Origin: Aquipseudomonas alcaligenes MRY13-0052 | GTDB taxonomy: Bacteria; Pseudomonadota; Gammaproteobacteria; Pseudomonadales; Pseudomonadaceae | DNA length: 64,000 nt | Assembly: GCA_000474255.1 (NCBI GenBank) | Contig: BATO01000010.1 | Location: 1-64,000 of the forward strand | Direction: 5' to 3' | Shown: positions 42,151 to 51,066 of the stretch, piece after piece | How positions within the stretch are numbered: position 1 is the first letter of the stretch | Layout of the letters: the number at the start of each line of letters is the position of its first letter | Translations under genes and position numbers: made by a program | The notes under the pieces: model-generated | Told to the model about the DNA's origin: nothing | Seen by the model: only the letters and a program-made list of their open reading frames with translations | The model's database searches: none

Positions 42151-42902
42151 GCGACTTCATCGCCGCCAGTGACCGCGACATCCTGGCCCGTCATGGCCTC
42201 GACAACTTCGAGGCGCTGTGGAACCTGCAGCTCGAGGCGGTGGACGCCCCCAATACCGGCCGTGGCGGCTGGAGCAGCGTGTTCCGCCTCGACCTGGGTG
42301 ACGCCGCCTACTACCTCAAGCGGCAGAGCAACTACCTCAGCCGCAGCCTGGCGCGCCCGTTCGGCGAGCCCACCTTCGCCCGCGAATTCCGCAATATTCA
42401 GCGTTACCAGGCGCTGGAGGTGCCTGCCTTGCGCGCAGCCTTCTTCGCCGAGCGGGAGGTACACGGCGAGCGCCGCGCCATCCTGCTTACCCGCGCCCTG
42501 GACGGCTGGACCGAACTGGCCGAGCTGCTGGAGCGCTGGTCCAGCCTGGGCGAGGAGCAGCGCGCGGCGATCATCCTCGCCGTCGGCGCGCTCGCCCAAC
42601 GGTTGCACGCGGCCGGCCAGGTGCATGGCTGCTTCTACCCCAAGCACATTTTCCTGCGCGAAAGCGGCGGCCACTACGAGAGCTGCCTGATCGACCTGGA
42701 GAAAACCCGCCCGCTGCTGCTGGGGCGCCGGGACCGGGTCAAGGACCTGGAGCCGCTGGTGCGCCGGGCCAATGCCTGGGGCGAAAGCGAGCTCCGCGAA
42801 TTGCTGGTCGCCTACCTGGGCGCCGAGCATTCCAGCAGCAATATCGATACCTGGGTTCGCCGCCTCGGCGCGCGTCGCCGCAACAAGGAGCGTCGCGCTT
42901 GA
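42147..42902 (+). CDS. LPS kinase-like protein, InaA/WapQ type, catalytic Asp replaced
   Basis: 251 residues, ATGA overlap with the previous gene. The ATP-lobe lysine is in YYLKRQSNY (about 51-59). The catalytic loop reads VHGCFYPKHIFL (about 157-168): where active kinases have His-x-Asp, this has His-Gly-Cys. The DFG-equivalent Asp remains in LIDLEK. The same Cys version occurs, as I recall, in WapQ/InaA-type relatives, so it is probably a family feature. It may be an inactive partner, or may use another residue. Confidence 0.82.
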   Translation: MSDFIAASDRDILARHGLDNFEALWNLQLEAVDAPNTGRGGWSSVFRLDLGDAAYYLKRQSNYLSRSLARPFGEPTFAREFRNIQRYQALEVPALRAAFFAEREVHGERRAILLTRALDGWTELAELLERWSSLGEEQRAAIILAVGALAQRLHAAGQVHGCFYPKHIFLRESGGHYESCLIDLEKTRPLLLGRRDRVKDLEPLVRRANAWGESELRELLVAYLGAEHSSSNIDTWVRRLGARRRNKERRA

Positions 42903-44350
42903 AGCTGGCCGAACTCGCCGGTGCCGGGCGTGCACCGAACCTGCCACTGGCCGTGGACGCTGCGGATGGCCTGGAGCTGATCCGCCTGTTCCGCGTGCTG
43001 CCTGGGCAGCGTTACGTCGGGCTCGCCCGCTGGCAGGGCCGCGAGGTGCTGGCCAAGCTGATGGTCGGCGCCAAGGCCGAGCGTCATTACCAGCGGGAGC
43101 TGGCCGGTGCAAAACTGCTCGCCCAGCAGGGGTTGCCGACGCCGGCGCTGCTGGCCGAAGGTTTTGCCGCAGGGCAGGGCGGCTGGCTGCTGTTCGACTA
43201 CCTGGAAGGCGCCAGCAGCCTGTGGGACGAGTGGCGCGCGGTGGAAGCCGAGGCACCGCTCTCCGATGGCCAGCAGGCCGTGCTGGGTGAGGCCCTGGCC
43301 CTGATCGGGCAATTGCATGGCAAGGGGCTGGTCCAGGAAGACCTGCATCTGGACAACATCCTTCGCCACCAGGGCGCGCTGCAGTTGATCGACGGTGGTG
43401 GCGTACGCGGTGAATCCCCCGGGCAGAGCCTGGCGCGGGATAAGGTGCTGGCCAACCTCGGGGTGTTCTTCGCCCAGCTGCCGGCGGACCTCGACCCCTT
43501 CCTCGAAGAGTTGCTGGTGCACTACCTGCTGGCCAACGGCGAGCACGCGTTGCCGCTGGAGATGTTGCAGAAGGAGATCGCCCGGGTACGCCGCTGGCGC
43601 CTGCGCGACTTCCTCGCCAAGGTCGGCCGTGATTGCAGCCTGTTCAGCGTGATCGGCTCGGCCTTCGGTTTCCGCGCCGCCCGGCGTGATGCGCTGGATG
43701 CCCTGTCGCCGTTGCTGGACGACCCCGACGCGGCCCTCGCCGCCGGTCGTCTGCTCAAGGGGGGCGGTTCGGCCACGGTTGCGCAGGTGGAGGCCGGTGG
43801 GCGGCAGTTGCTGCTCAAGCGCTACAACATCAAGGGCCCGCTGCACTGGCTGAAGCGCTTCTGGCGCCCCAGTCGTGCCTGGCACAGCTGGAAGGAGGGC
43901 AATCGCCTGGCCTTCCTCGGCATCGCCACCCCGCAGCCCCTGGCCATGATCGAGCGCCGCTGGTGCTGGCTGCGCAGCCGCGCCTACCTGATTACCGAAT
44001 ATCTGCCCGGGCACGATATAATCGCCCGTTTTCAGGAAGCCCAGGCCGATCCGCAAGGCAATGGCTTGCCGGCCGAAGCCGATCTGCAGGCGCTGGACCG
44101 CTTGTTCGCCGCGCTGATCCGTGAGCGCATCAGCCATGGCGACCTCAAGGGACACAACCTGTTCTGGCAGAACGGCGCCTGGTGCCTCATCGATCTGGAT
44201 GCCGTGCAGCAACACCGAAGCGAGCGCAGTTTCGCCCGGGCCTACGCCCGCGACCGTGCCCGCTTCCTGCGCAACTGGCCCGCCGATTCGGCGTTGCACC
44301 AGTTGCTGGACCGACGTTTACCGAAAGACAGCTTCAAGCCGGGTGCTTGA
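42899..44350 (+). CDS. Double-kinase-domain LPS core biosynthesis protein
   Basis: TTG start coupled to the preceding stop; 483 residues. Two kinase-like lobes lie in one chain. The first has VQEDLHLDNIL (about 145-155) and LIDGGG; the second has SHGDLKGHNLF (about 411-421) and LIDLDAV. Both keep the catalytic Asp, the following Asn and the metal-binding Asp, so both might be active. It corresponds in place to PA5006. It ends in GCT TGA inside a short heptad repeat (GCTTGAA GCTGGAA). Function inferred from location. Confidence 0.82.
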   Translation: MKLAELAGAGRAPNLPLAVDAADGLELIRLFRVLPGQRYVGLARWQGREVLAKLMVGAKAERHYQRELAGAKLLAQQGLPTPALLAEGFAAGQGGWLLFDYLEGASSLWDEWRAVEAEAPLSDGQQAVLGEALALIGQLHGKGLVQEDLHLDNILRHQGALQLIDGGGVRGESPGQSLARDKVLANLGVFFAQLPADLDPFLEELLVHYLLANGEHALPLEMLQKEIARVRRWRLRDFLAKVGRDCSLFSVIGSAFGFRAARRDALDALSPLLDDPDAALAAGRLLKGGGSATVAQVEAGGRQLLLKRYNIKGPLHWLKRFWRPSRAWHSWKEGNRLAFLGIATPQPLAMIERRWCWLRSRAYLITEYLPGHDIIARFQEAQADPQGNGLPAEADLQALDRLFAALIRERISHGDLKGHNLFWQNGAWCLIDLDAVQQHRSERSFARAYARDRARFLRNWPADSALHQLLDRRLPKDSFKPGA

Positions 44351-44440
44351 AGCTGGAAGAAACAGCCCCCTGGGCCGTGAACCATATGACCGCTGGCGCC
44401 TCGGGCTTCCCGTTTCAGGCTGCCAGCTGCTTTCAAGAGG
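44340..44440. repeat. Degenerate heptad hairpin between the double kinase and the carbamoyltransferase genes
   Basis: It starts with GCTTGAA GCTGGAA at the stop codon of the upstream gene. About 50 bases further on, a complementary stretch (GGCTTCCCG, CAGCTGCTTTCAAG) could pair with it. It is much more eroded than the copies at 24355-24440 and 37313-37362. Confidence 0.5.
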
Positions 44441-44449
44441 CTTAACACT

Positions 44450-46207
44450 GTGGCACTGACGATTCTTGGCCTTTCTGGCGCCCTCAGCCATGATCCCTCC
44501 GCCGCGCTCTACATCGACGGCAAGCTGATCGCGGCCGCCGAAGAAGAGCGCTTCGTGCGCGACAAGCACGCGAAGAACCGCATGCCTTACGAATCGGCCA
44601 AGTTCTGCCTGGAGCAGGCCGGCATCAAGCCTTCTGACGTCGATGTGGTGGCCATTCCCTTCGCCCCCATCAGCCTGTTCGGCAAGGCCCGCTGGCAGTA
44701 CGCCAAGCGCTACTGGTACGCCCCGGACCGCGCCCTCGACGCGATCCTCATGGGCAACCGCCGCTACAAGCGTTACCGCAACAAGATCGTCTGGTGCCTG
44801 GAGCAACTGGGCTTCGACGCCAAGAAAGTGAAGATCGAGCCGGTGGAGCACCACCTGGCCCACGCCTCCAGCGCCTATCACTGCTCCGGCTTCAAGGAGA
44901 AGACCGCGATCCTCGGGATCGACGGCAAGGGCGAGTACGCCACCACCTTCTTCGGCTGGGGTGAGAACGGCAAGATCCACAAGATCAAGGAATTCTTCGA
45001 CCCGGATTCCCTGGGCGGCCTCTATGGCGCGATCACCGAATACCTCGGCTTCGAGATGCTCGACGGCGAGTTCAAGGTCATGGGCATGGCGCCCTACGGT
45101 GACGCCGCCAAGTACGATTTCTCGCGCCTGGCCAAGTTCGAGAACGGCGAGCTGGTGATCAACACCGAATACGCCAACGTCATCGGCTTCCGTCGCTACA
45201 AGGAAAACGGCAAGGGTTACTACTTCTCGCCCAAGCTGATCGAGTGGCTGGGTCCGAAACGCCAGGGCGACATCGCCGATGACCCCTACATCCACTACGC
45301 CGCCAGCATGCAGGCCCTGTTCGAAAAGCTGGCGCTGGAGATGATGGAGTACTACCTCGGCGACATCCTCCGCGAGACCGGCAAGATCGCCTTCGCCGGC
45401 GGCTGTGCGCTGAACGTCAAGCTGAACCAGAAGATCATCGCCCGCCCGGACGTGAAGGAGCTGTTCGTGCAGCCCGCCTCCGGTGACGCCGGCACCGCCG
45501 TCGGCGCCGCCGCCTACATCTCGCACAAGCGCGGCGTGCCGGTGGAGAAGATGGAGCACGTCTACCTCGGCCCGGCCTTCTCCAACGAGGACGTCATCGC
45601 CGCCTGCGCCAAACACCCGAACAAGCCGGTGTTCAAGCGCATCGAAAACACCCCGCAGCGCATCGCCAGCATCATGGTCGCCGGCAACCCGGTGGCCTGG
45701 TTCCAGGGCCGCATGGAGTTCGGCCCCCGCGCCCTGGGCGGTCGCTCCATCATCGGCTGCCCGAGCATCCCCGGCGTCGCCGACCGCATCAACGAACAGA
45801 TCAAGTTCCGCGAGCGCTGGAGGCCCTTCTGCCCGTCGATGCTCGACACCGTGGCGCCGCAGATGCTCAAGGTCGACCACCCGAGCCCGTTCATGACCTT
45901 CACCTTCGAGGTCAATGACGAGTGGAAGGAGCGCGTCTCCGAAGTGGTGCACGAGGACGGCACTTCCCGCGCCCAGGTGCTGGAGCGCCGCCACAACCCG
46001 CGCTGGTACGACCTGATGAAGGAACTGGAGAACCTCACCGGCAACGGCGTCTCCCTGAACACCTCCCTCAATCGTCGTGGCGAGCCGATGATCTGCTCAC
46101 CCACCGACGCGCTGAACATGTTCTACGGCTCCGATCTGCAGTACCTGATCATGGAAGATGTGTTGGTCGTCAAGGATGGCGTGGATTGGTATGACAATGT
46201 CGGATAG
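44450..46207 (+). CDS. Carbamoyltransferase (NodU/CmcH/TobZ family), LPS core
   Basis: GTG start after AAGAGGCTTAACACT. 585 residues. The N-terminal Kae1-like domain has EHHLAHASSAYH (about 138-149) and GIDGKGEYATTFFGWG (about 161-176), and the C-terminal YrdC-like domain makes the carbamoyl-adenylate (GRMEFGPRALGGRSI at about 420-434). P. aeruginosa core heptose II carries an O-carbamoyl group, and the corresponding gene (PA5005) is assigned to that step. The same role is inferred here. It overlaps the next glycosyltransferase. Confidence 0.92.
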   Translation: MALTILGLSGALSHDPSAALYIDGKLIAAAEEERFVRDKHAKNRMPYESAKFCLEQAGIKPSDVDVVAIPFAPISLFGKARWQYAKRYWYAPDRALDAILMGNRRYKRYRNKIVWCLEQLGFDAKKVKIEPVEHHLAHASSAYHCSGFKEKTAILGIDGKGEYATTFFGWGENGKIHKIKEFFDPDSLGGLYGAITEYLGFEMLDGEFKVMGMAPYGDAAKYDFSRLAKFENGELVINTEYANVIGFRRYKENGKGYYFSPKLIEWLGPKRQGDIADDPYIHYAASMQALFEKLALEMMEYYLGDILRETGKIAFAGGCALNVKLNQKIIARPDVKELFVQPASGDAGTAVGAAAYISHKRGVPVEKMEHVYLGPAFSNEDVIAACAKHPNKPVFKRIENTPQRIASIMVAGNPVAWFQGRMEFGPRALGGRSIIGCPSIPGVADRINEQIKFRERWRPFCPSMLDTVAPQMLKVDHPSPFMTFTFEVNDEWKERVSEVVHEDGTSRAQVLERRHNPRWYDLMKELENLTGNGVSLNTSLNRRGEPMICSPTDALNMFYGSDLQYLIMEDVLVVKDGVDWYDNVG

Positions 46208-47114
46208 TCCGCTGCTCAGCGTCATCATCCCGGCGTACAACTACGCCAGGGTACTGCCGCGAGCGGTCGAGTCGGTGCTCTCCCAGGCCGATGGCGATGT
46301 AGAGCTCTGGGTCATCGACGATGGTTCCAGCGATGACACCCCGGCTGTATTCGAAGCACTGGCGACTCGCTACGGCGAACGCTTCCATGGGGTCCGTCAG
46401 GAAAACGCCGGCCCCTCCGCTGCGCGTAACCATGGCGTGCGCCTTGCCAGTGGCCGTTTCGTACTGCTGCTGGATGCCGACGACGAGTTGGCGCCGAGTG
46501 TGCTGCCCCGGCTTAGCGAGCAGTTGCGTGCACACCCCGATACAGGCCTGTGGCTGGCCGGGCACGTAGCGGTCCAGCCTGATGGCCGCGAGCGCGAGCA
46601 CCCTGCTTCCGAAGTGCCGAACGACCTGCAGCAGCGCCTGTCCGCTTACCTGCTGGACAAGACCATCGCCATCAGCCACGGCGCCTGCGTATTCAGGCGC
46701 GATCTCCTGCTCCAGCGCCCCTATCCGGAGCACCTGCGGCACAGCGAAGATATCCCCGTGTTCGCCTACACCCTGGCCCAGGGCCCGGTGCAACGCCTGG
46801 ACTTCTCTCTCGCGCGCATCCACAAGCACCCCGGCAGTTTGCGGCACAACGCCGAGGCCGCGCGGAAGGTGGATCTGAAACTGGTGGATGAGGTATTCGA
46901 CAGGTTGCCCGCAGTTGGGCAAGAGCTGCGTCAGCGCTACAAAGCGCAGCGTTGCCTGTCGTTGTTTCGTACCTGCATGCTGGCCGGCGACCAGGACGGT
47001 GCCCGCTACTACTATTGTGAGGCGCTGCGAGTCGATTGGCGTGTGCTGTTCAAACTTTCATACAGCCGCAAGGCCTTGCGCTTGTGGCTGGGAGCCAAGA
47101 AGAAGTCGGTATGA
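46197..47114 (+). CDS. GT2 glycosyltransferase, LPS core region
   Basis: The start is taken at ATG 46197 (MSDSPLLSVIIPAYN), which places the sheet-forming SVIIPAYN at the normal distance from the N-terminus; ATG 46191 is also possible. Both overlap the carbamoyltransferase end. 305 residues, with the GT-A features DDGSSDD (about 42-48), SAARNHG and the metal-binding DADDE (about 88-92). The acceptor is probably an outer-core sugar. I do not match it to a named wap gene. Confidence 0.85.
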   Translation: MSDSPLLSVIIPAYNYARVLPRAVESVLSQADGDVELWVIDDGSSDDTPAVFEALATRYGERFHGVRQENAGPSAARNHGVRLASGRFVLLLDADDELAPSVLPRLSEQLRAHPDTGLWLAGHVAVQPDGREREHPASEVPNDLQQRLSAYLLDKTIAISHGACVFRRDLLLQRPYPEHLRHSEDIPVFAYTLAQGPVQRLDFSLARIHKHPGSLRHNAEAARKVDLKLVDEVFDRLPAVGQELRQRYKAQRCLSLFRTCMLAGDQDGARYYYCEALRVDWRVLFKLSYSRKALRLWLGAKKKSV

Positions 47115-48253
47115 GTCAGCGCCGTATCAAAGTTCTACAGTTGCAGAACTACTATAACGTTAACGCCTCGGATCTTGCCGAGCAGATTGTCCAGGCCTTG
47201 CCGGCCGAGCGCTATGACGTCACCACAGCATTCCTGCGCGGTCGTCCTGGCCCCGGTGAGCCCGTGAGCAAGGCTGGCCGCTCTATCTATTTTGGTTACC
47301 GCCAGTCTCAGGTGAGTGGGCTGCGCCTGCGTGCCCTTTGGGCGCTTTACAAACATTGTCGTGAAGAGAGATATGACGCGGTAATTGGCCACCGATTCAA
47401 ACCGGTGAATATGCTGATGCTGCTTAACAAGCTGCTCGGTTTTCGTGCCTGCATTGGCGTTGCCCATGGATTCGGCGAGTACGACCGCTCCTTCCGTTGC
47501 TGGACTGTACGCCAGTTGGTGACATCGAACTGGCGGCTGGTGGGTGTGTCGCGTGCTGTGCGCAATTATTTGGTTGATGCCAAGGCCGGTTTCACTTCGG
47601 CGAACACCTGCCAGATCAACAATGCCATCGACATCGACCGTGCGGAAGGTTTGCAGCTACCCCGTGCGAGTGCGCGCGAGCTGCTTGGCTTGCCGGCGGA
47701 TGCTTTCGTGTTCGGGGCCATTGGTCGTCTGGTACCGGTCAAGGGTCATGTTCATTTGCTGCGTGCTTTTGCCGAAATCAAGGATGAGTGGCCTGGTGCG
47801 CTGCTGGCAATCATCGGTGAAGGTCGTTCGCGTGCCGAATTGGAGGCCGTGATTGCAGAGCTGGAGCTTGATGGGTGCGTTCGGCTGCTAGGGGCTCGGG
47901 ATGATGCGCTGCAGTACGTGCGGGCATTCGATAGCTTTGTCATGCCGTCCCTCAGCGAAGGCCTGCCCTTGGCACTGCTGGAAGGTATGAGCGGCCACTT
48001 ACCTGTGATTGGCTCGGATATTCCCAGCCTCAAGCCGATTCTGGAGGATTGCGGTGGTCGCATCTTCCCGACACGTCAGCATGTTGCATTGGCGGAGCAT
48101 TTGCGGGCGGTAATGGCTCTTACTGACTCGGAGCGCATCGCGGAGGGCGAGCGGGCCTACGGCTATCTCCGCCGCGCCCATTCGATCGAGGACTTCCGCC
48201 GCCAGTATCGAGAGTTGTTGGCGGGGTTGCTGGAAGGAGGCCGAAATGACTGA
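47111..48253 (+). CDS. GT4 glycosyltransferase, LPS outer core (WapH-like position)
   Basis: 380 residues, ATGA overlap at the start. GT-B fold: IGRLVPVKGHVHLL (about 206-219) and the E-x7-E donor motif EGLPLALLE (about 286-294). Its position behind the carbamoyltransferase resembles PAO1 wapH (PA5004), but an extra GT2 gene intervenes here. Base composition is visibly less G+C-biased than in waaF-waaP. Confidence 0.85.
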   Translation: MSQRRIKVLQLQNYYNVNASDLAEQIVQALPAERYDVTTAFLRGRPGPGEPVSKAGRSIYFGYRQSQVSGLRLRALWALYKHCREERYDAVIGHRFKPVNMLMLLNKLLGFRACIGVAHGFGEYDRSFRCWTVRQLVTSNWRLVGVSRAVRNYLVDAKAGFTSANTCQINNAIDIDRAEGLQLPRASARELLGLPADAFVFGAIGRLVPVKGHVHLLRAFAEIKDEWPGALLAIIGEGRSRAELEAVIAELELDGCVRLLGARDDALQYVRAFDSFVMPSLSEGLPLALLEGMSGHLPVIGSDIPSLKPILEDCGGRIFPTRQHVALAEHLRAVMALTDSERIAEGERAYGYLRRAHSIEDFRRQYRELLAGLLEGGRND

Positions 48254-49115
48254 GACTCAGGATTCGCCTCTGGTCAGTGTGATCATTTCCTCCTACAACC
48301 ATGGTCACTACATCGAAGCCTGTATCAACAGCGTGCTGGCTCAGACCTATCCTGGCATTGAGTTGCTGGTAGTGGATGACGGTTCTAGCGATGACAGCGT
48401 TGCGCGCATCCGCAGGATGCAAGAGGAGCACGGCTTCGACTTCGTCGCTCGTGAGAACAAGGGGTTGGCCCATACCCTCAATGAACTGGTAGCGCGCTCG
48501 AAGGGCAGCCTGATTGCTCCTTTCGGCTCCGATGACGTGATGCTGCCCGAGCGTCTGGCACTGCAAGTGGCTTATATGCAGGACAAGCCGGAGGTCGGTA
48601 TCTGCGCCGGCAATATATGCACCATTGATGGGCAGGGCCGAACGATTCCCGGAAAGGATCGCGATCGCCCCCTGCGTCGCTTGGATTTCGAGGACCTTTT
48701 CAATGCCAGAAAGGACGGTGCTCCGGCGCCGACACTGCTGTTTCGTCGCGATGCTCTAGAGGCGGTTGGTGGGTTCGATCCAGCGATACGCTTGGAGGAC
48801 CTGCTGATCGAGTTGAAGATTGCCCGCGCCGGCTACTTCATCGACATTTTGCCTGATGTACTGGCCCTCTACCGGGTGCACGACACCAATACCTACAAGA
48901 ACCGGCGCATGATGATCGACGCCGTGCTTGCCACATATGCCCATTTTGGCGATCACCCGAACTATGCCGAGGTTTGTGCGCGCTTTATCAACTCGATGCT
49001 GCTGAAGACGGCGCGTGATGACAAGCCGCTGGCTCGTGAACTGTTGGGGCGCCTGCCGTTGCGCTATTGGAATGGCAAGACCCTTAACGCACTTGGCCGC
49101 CTCTACCTGGGCTAG
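48246..49115 (+). CDS. GT2 glycosyltransferase, LPS outer core
   Basis: 289 residues overlapping the GT4 gene by eight bases. SVIISSYNHGHYIEACI (about 11-27), VVDDGSSDDS (about 42-51) and the DxD-type FGSDDVM (about 95-101) place it in GT2. P. aeruginosa has a GT2 rhamnosyltransferase (WapR, PA5000) near waaL that makes the O-antigen acceptor; this could be its counterpart, but that is inference. It is convergent with the kinase-like gene, with stop codons overlapping (49112-49115). Confidence 0.83.
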   Translation: MTETQDSPLVSVIISSYNHGHYIEACINSVLAQTYPGIELLVVDDGSSDDSVARIRRMQEEHGFDFVARENKGLAHTLNELVARSKGSLIAPFGSDDVMLPERLALQVAYMQDKPEVGICAGNICTIDGQGRTIPGKDRDRPLRRLDFEDLFNARKDGAPAPTLLFRRDALEAVGGFDPAIRLEDLLIELKIARAGYFIDILPDVLALYRVHDTNTYKNRRMMIDAVLATYAHFGDHPNYAEVCARFINSMLLKTARDDKPLARELLGRLPLRYWNGKTLNALGRLYLG

Positions 49116-49774
49116 CCGGGCAGAGTTGCCTTGGACAGGTCACGTTCGAATCGCGCTGCGGCCGTCTGGCCGCAGCTAACCGCGTAGCCACGAACCCAGG
49201 CCTGGCGATGTTCCCTAAGCAACCAGCCGGCATCTTCCTTGTAACGAAGAATGTGCTGCAGGTTACGCCGGCGCTTCCAACTCGCTAGCGGTTTATTGGC
49301 AATCTTCATGTCTGATAGATCTATGAGACCCAGCTCGCCGTCGGGCAGATGCAGCACGTTGCCCAAGTGCAGGGATCGGAAGTAAACCCCCAACTGGTGC
49401 AACTTGCCCAGGAAGGTGCCGAATAACTCGACTTCCTGCTCCCGGCTCGCCGTATCAAGTTGGCGCCAGCGGTTCCTGAGGGTATCTCCGGGTAGAGGGC
49501 TATAGATCACGGCGTTCAGTTGCAGCTCCGGGATCAGCAGCAACTGTTGGATCTCTGGGCTGACGATGCCGAGCTTGCGAAGGCGCTCTGCATTGTTCGC
49601 GAAACGTCGAGATGGTGGAGACCAGAGTGCAGAGCTGAGCATGCGCTTGCGTCGGTACAGCTTGAGGAAGTCCCCGTTTTTCAGGCGTGCCACCTTCAGA
49701 CCATGGCCATCACCTTCAATGGCTGTCGAGTCGGTCAGTAGTTCCTGCAGTTCTGATGCACTCAGGTTTTTCAT
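49112..49774 (-). CDS. LPS kinase-like protein next to waaL, catalytic Asp replaced by Ser
   Basis: 220 residues. LKNGDFLKLYRRKRML (about 30-45) supplies the ATP-lobe lysine. The catalytic loop reads YFRSLHLGNVLHL (about 131-143), where HRD would be expected; the Asp is Ser. The metal-binding Asp is kept in GLIDLSDM. Relatives at the same place (PA4998) are called lipopolysaccharide kinase family. It is coupled to waaL by an ATGA overlap, so it may modulate core/O-antigen assembly. Whether it is catalytic is open. Confidence 0.8.
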   Translation of the reverse strand: MKNLSASELQELLTDSTAIEGDGHGLKVARLKNGDFLKLYRRKRMLSSALWSPPSRRFANNAERLRKLGIVSPEIQQLLLIPELQLNAVIYSPLPGDTLRNRWRQLDTASREQEVELFGTFLGKLHQLGVYFRSLHLGNVLHLPDGELGLIDLSDMKIANKPLASWKRRRNLQHILRYKEDAGWLLREHRQAWVRGYAVSCGQTAAARFERDLSKATLPG

Positions 49775-50943
49775 TCTTTACCCAGGCCTCGCTTTTGGAT
49801 TGCCAGGGCGATTACCAGGCTCAGCGGAATCCAGATAAGGAACCAGCTCTCATTGGGGCGAGATAGGAAGCTGCTGCCTTCGGTCATGCCTGCTGCCAAG
49901 CCATAGACCACCAGCGCTGATGCGACCTGGAAAGCCTTGTCCTTGCGTTGGCGCAGGCAGTGCCACAGGCCGAGTCCATGCAGCACAAGCCAGAAACCCA
50001 GCCCCACGAGGCCCAGTTCGAGAAGCACCGCGAGTTCAACGTTGTGTGGGTCGCTCAGTATGGTGCTCAGGCCTTCGATTATGAAGACGAATCGGTTGTC
50101 GTAGCCGTGCCCGAGCCAGAGGTGGTCCTGAGCCTGACGCAGGGCGTCTGCCCAGATTTGCGGGCGGAAGGAGCCACCGCGCTGCAGTAGCAGGTCGGGG
50201 GAAAAGGCCAGGCACAGCCCGCCTGCCACTGCAATGGTGAGTATCAGCAAGGCGGCACGGCGGGGTGTTATAAGCAGCATCCAGAGGCTGGTTACAACCA
50301 GTGCCATCAGTGGCGTGCGTGAGCCAGTGGCGAGTAGGGCCAGCAATATCGGTAGAGTCATGAGTGGCGCTAGCCACTCCTGGCGGGTATCGCGGCTAAG
50401 CCAGGTTGCGATCCAGTAAGTGCAGAACATACCCAGGACATGAGAGGTGAGTAGCGGGTTACGCAGGGCACCGGTACCTATCAGGCGGTTCTCGGGGGGC
50501 GGCTCCAGCAGAAACCAGCCCAGACTCACGAGTGCGGCAAAGGCGACGAGCATGGCCGCGGTGCGCAGTGTGCCCAGTAATAACTCGCGACTTTCCAGGG
50601 CGATCAGGCTACAGGCGGCCATAAATAGAAGCAGATACAGCGGCCGCTTGACCAATCCGCCAAAGTTATCGTCAGTACCGGACCAGGCGAGGGTTGTAAG
50701 CATCCAGGCCGAGAAGACAAGGAAGACAAGCACCATGGGTTCATGTAGCAGGTCGCTGCAGCGGCGGGGCTTCAGGGCAAGAGCCAACAGGGCGGGGAAG
50801 GCGATCAGGGCATAGAACACCTTGGTGTAGACACTGCCGCTGGGCAGCCAGAACAGCCCGGTGAGCAGTACCAGATAGCCGAGCACCAGCCAGCGCTTGA
50901 CGATGAAAAAGCTAAGAGACTGCCGCCGGGACTGTGAGAGCAT
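49771..50943 (-). CDS. waaL: O-antigen ligase WaaL
   Basis: The start is taken at ATG 50943 (MLSQSRRQS); a GTG five codons upstream (50958) is possible and neither has a strong ribosome site. 390 residues with about 11-12 membrane helices and a large periplasmic loop before the conserved DPHNVELAVLLELGLVG (about 302-318), which contains the His essential in O-antigen ligases. It joins O-antigen (or a similar polymer) to lipid A-core on the periplasmic side. Low sequence conservation is normal for this family; the call rests on topology, motif and context. Confidence 0.87.
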   Translation of the reverse strand: MLSQSRRQSLSFFIVKRWLVLGYLVLLTGLFWLPSGSVYTKVFYALIAFPALLALALKPRRCSDLLHEPMVLVFLVFSAWMLTTLAWSGTDDNFGGLVKRPLYLLLFMAACSLIALESRELLLGTLRTAAMLVAFAALVSLGWFLLEPPPENRLIGTGALRNPLLTSHVLGMFCTYWIATWLSRDTRQEWLAPLMTLPILLALLATGSRTPLMALVVTSLWMLLITPRRAALLILTIAVAGGLCLAFSPDLLLQRGGSFRPQIWADALRQAQDHLWLGHGYDNRFVFIIEGLSTILSDPHNVELAVLLELGLVGLGFWLVLHGLGLWHCLRQRKDKAFQVASALVVYGLAAGMTEGSSFLSRPNESWFLIWIPLSLVIALAIQKRGLGKE

Positions 50944-51066
50944 GAAAGAAGCCTGCACCTGAGAAGGTCTATTTCCGTGAAAAAGGGCTGCATCTTAGTC
51001 CAACAACGGTGGCTAGGCACGCTGTGGTAAGCTCTGCGCCTTTTCTGCCACCCCCAGGCTGAGCGA

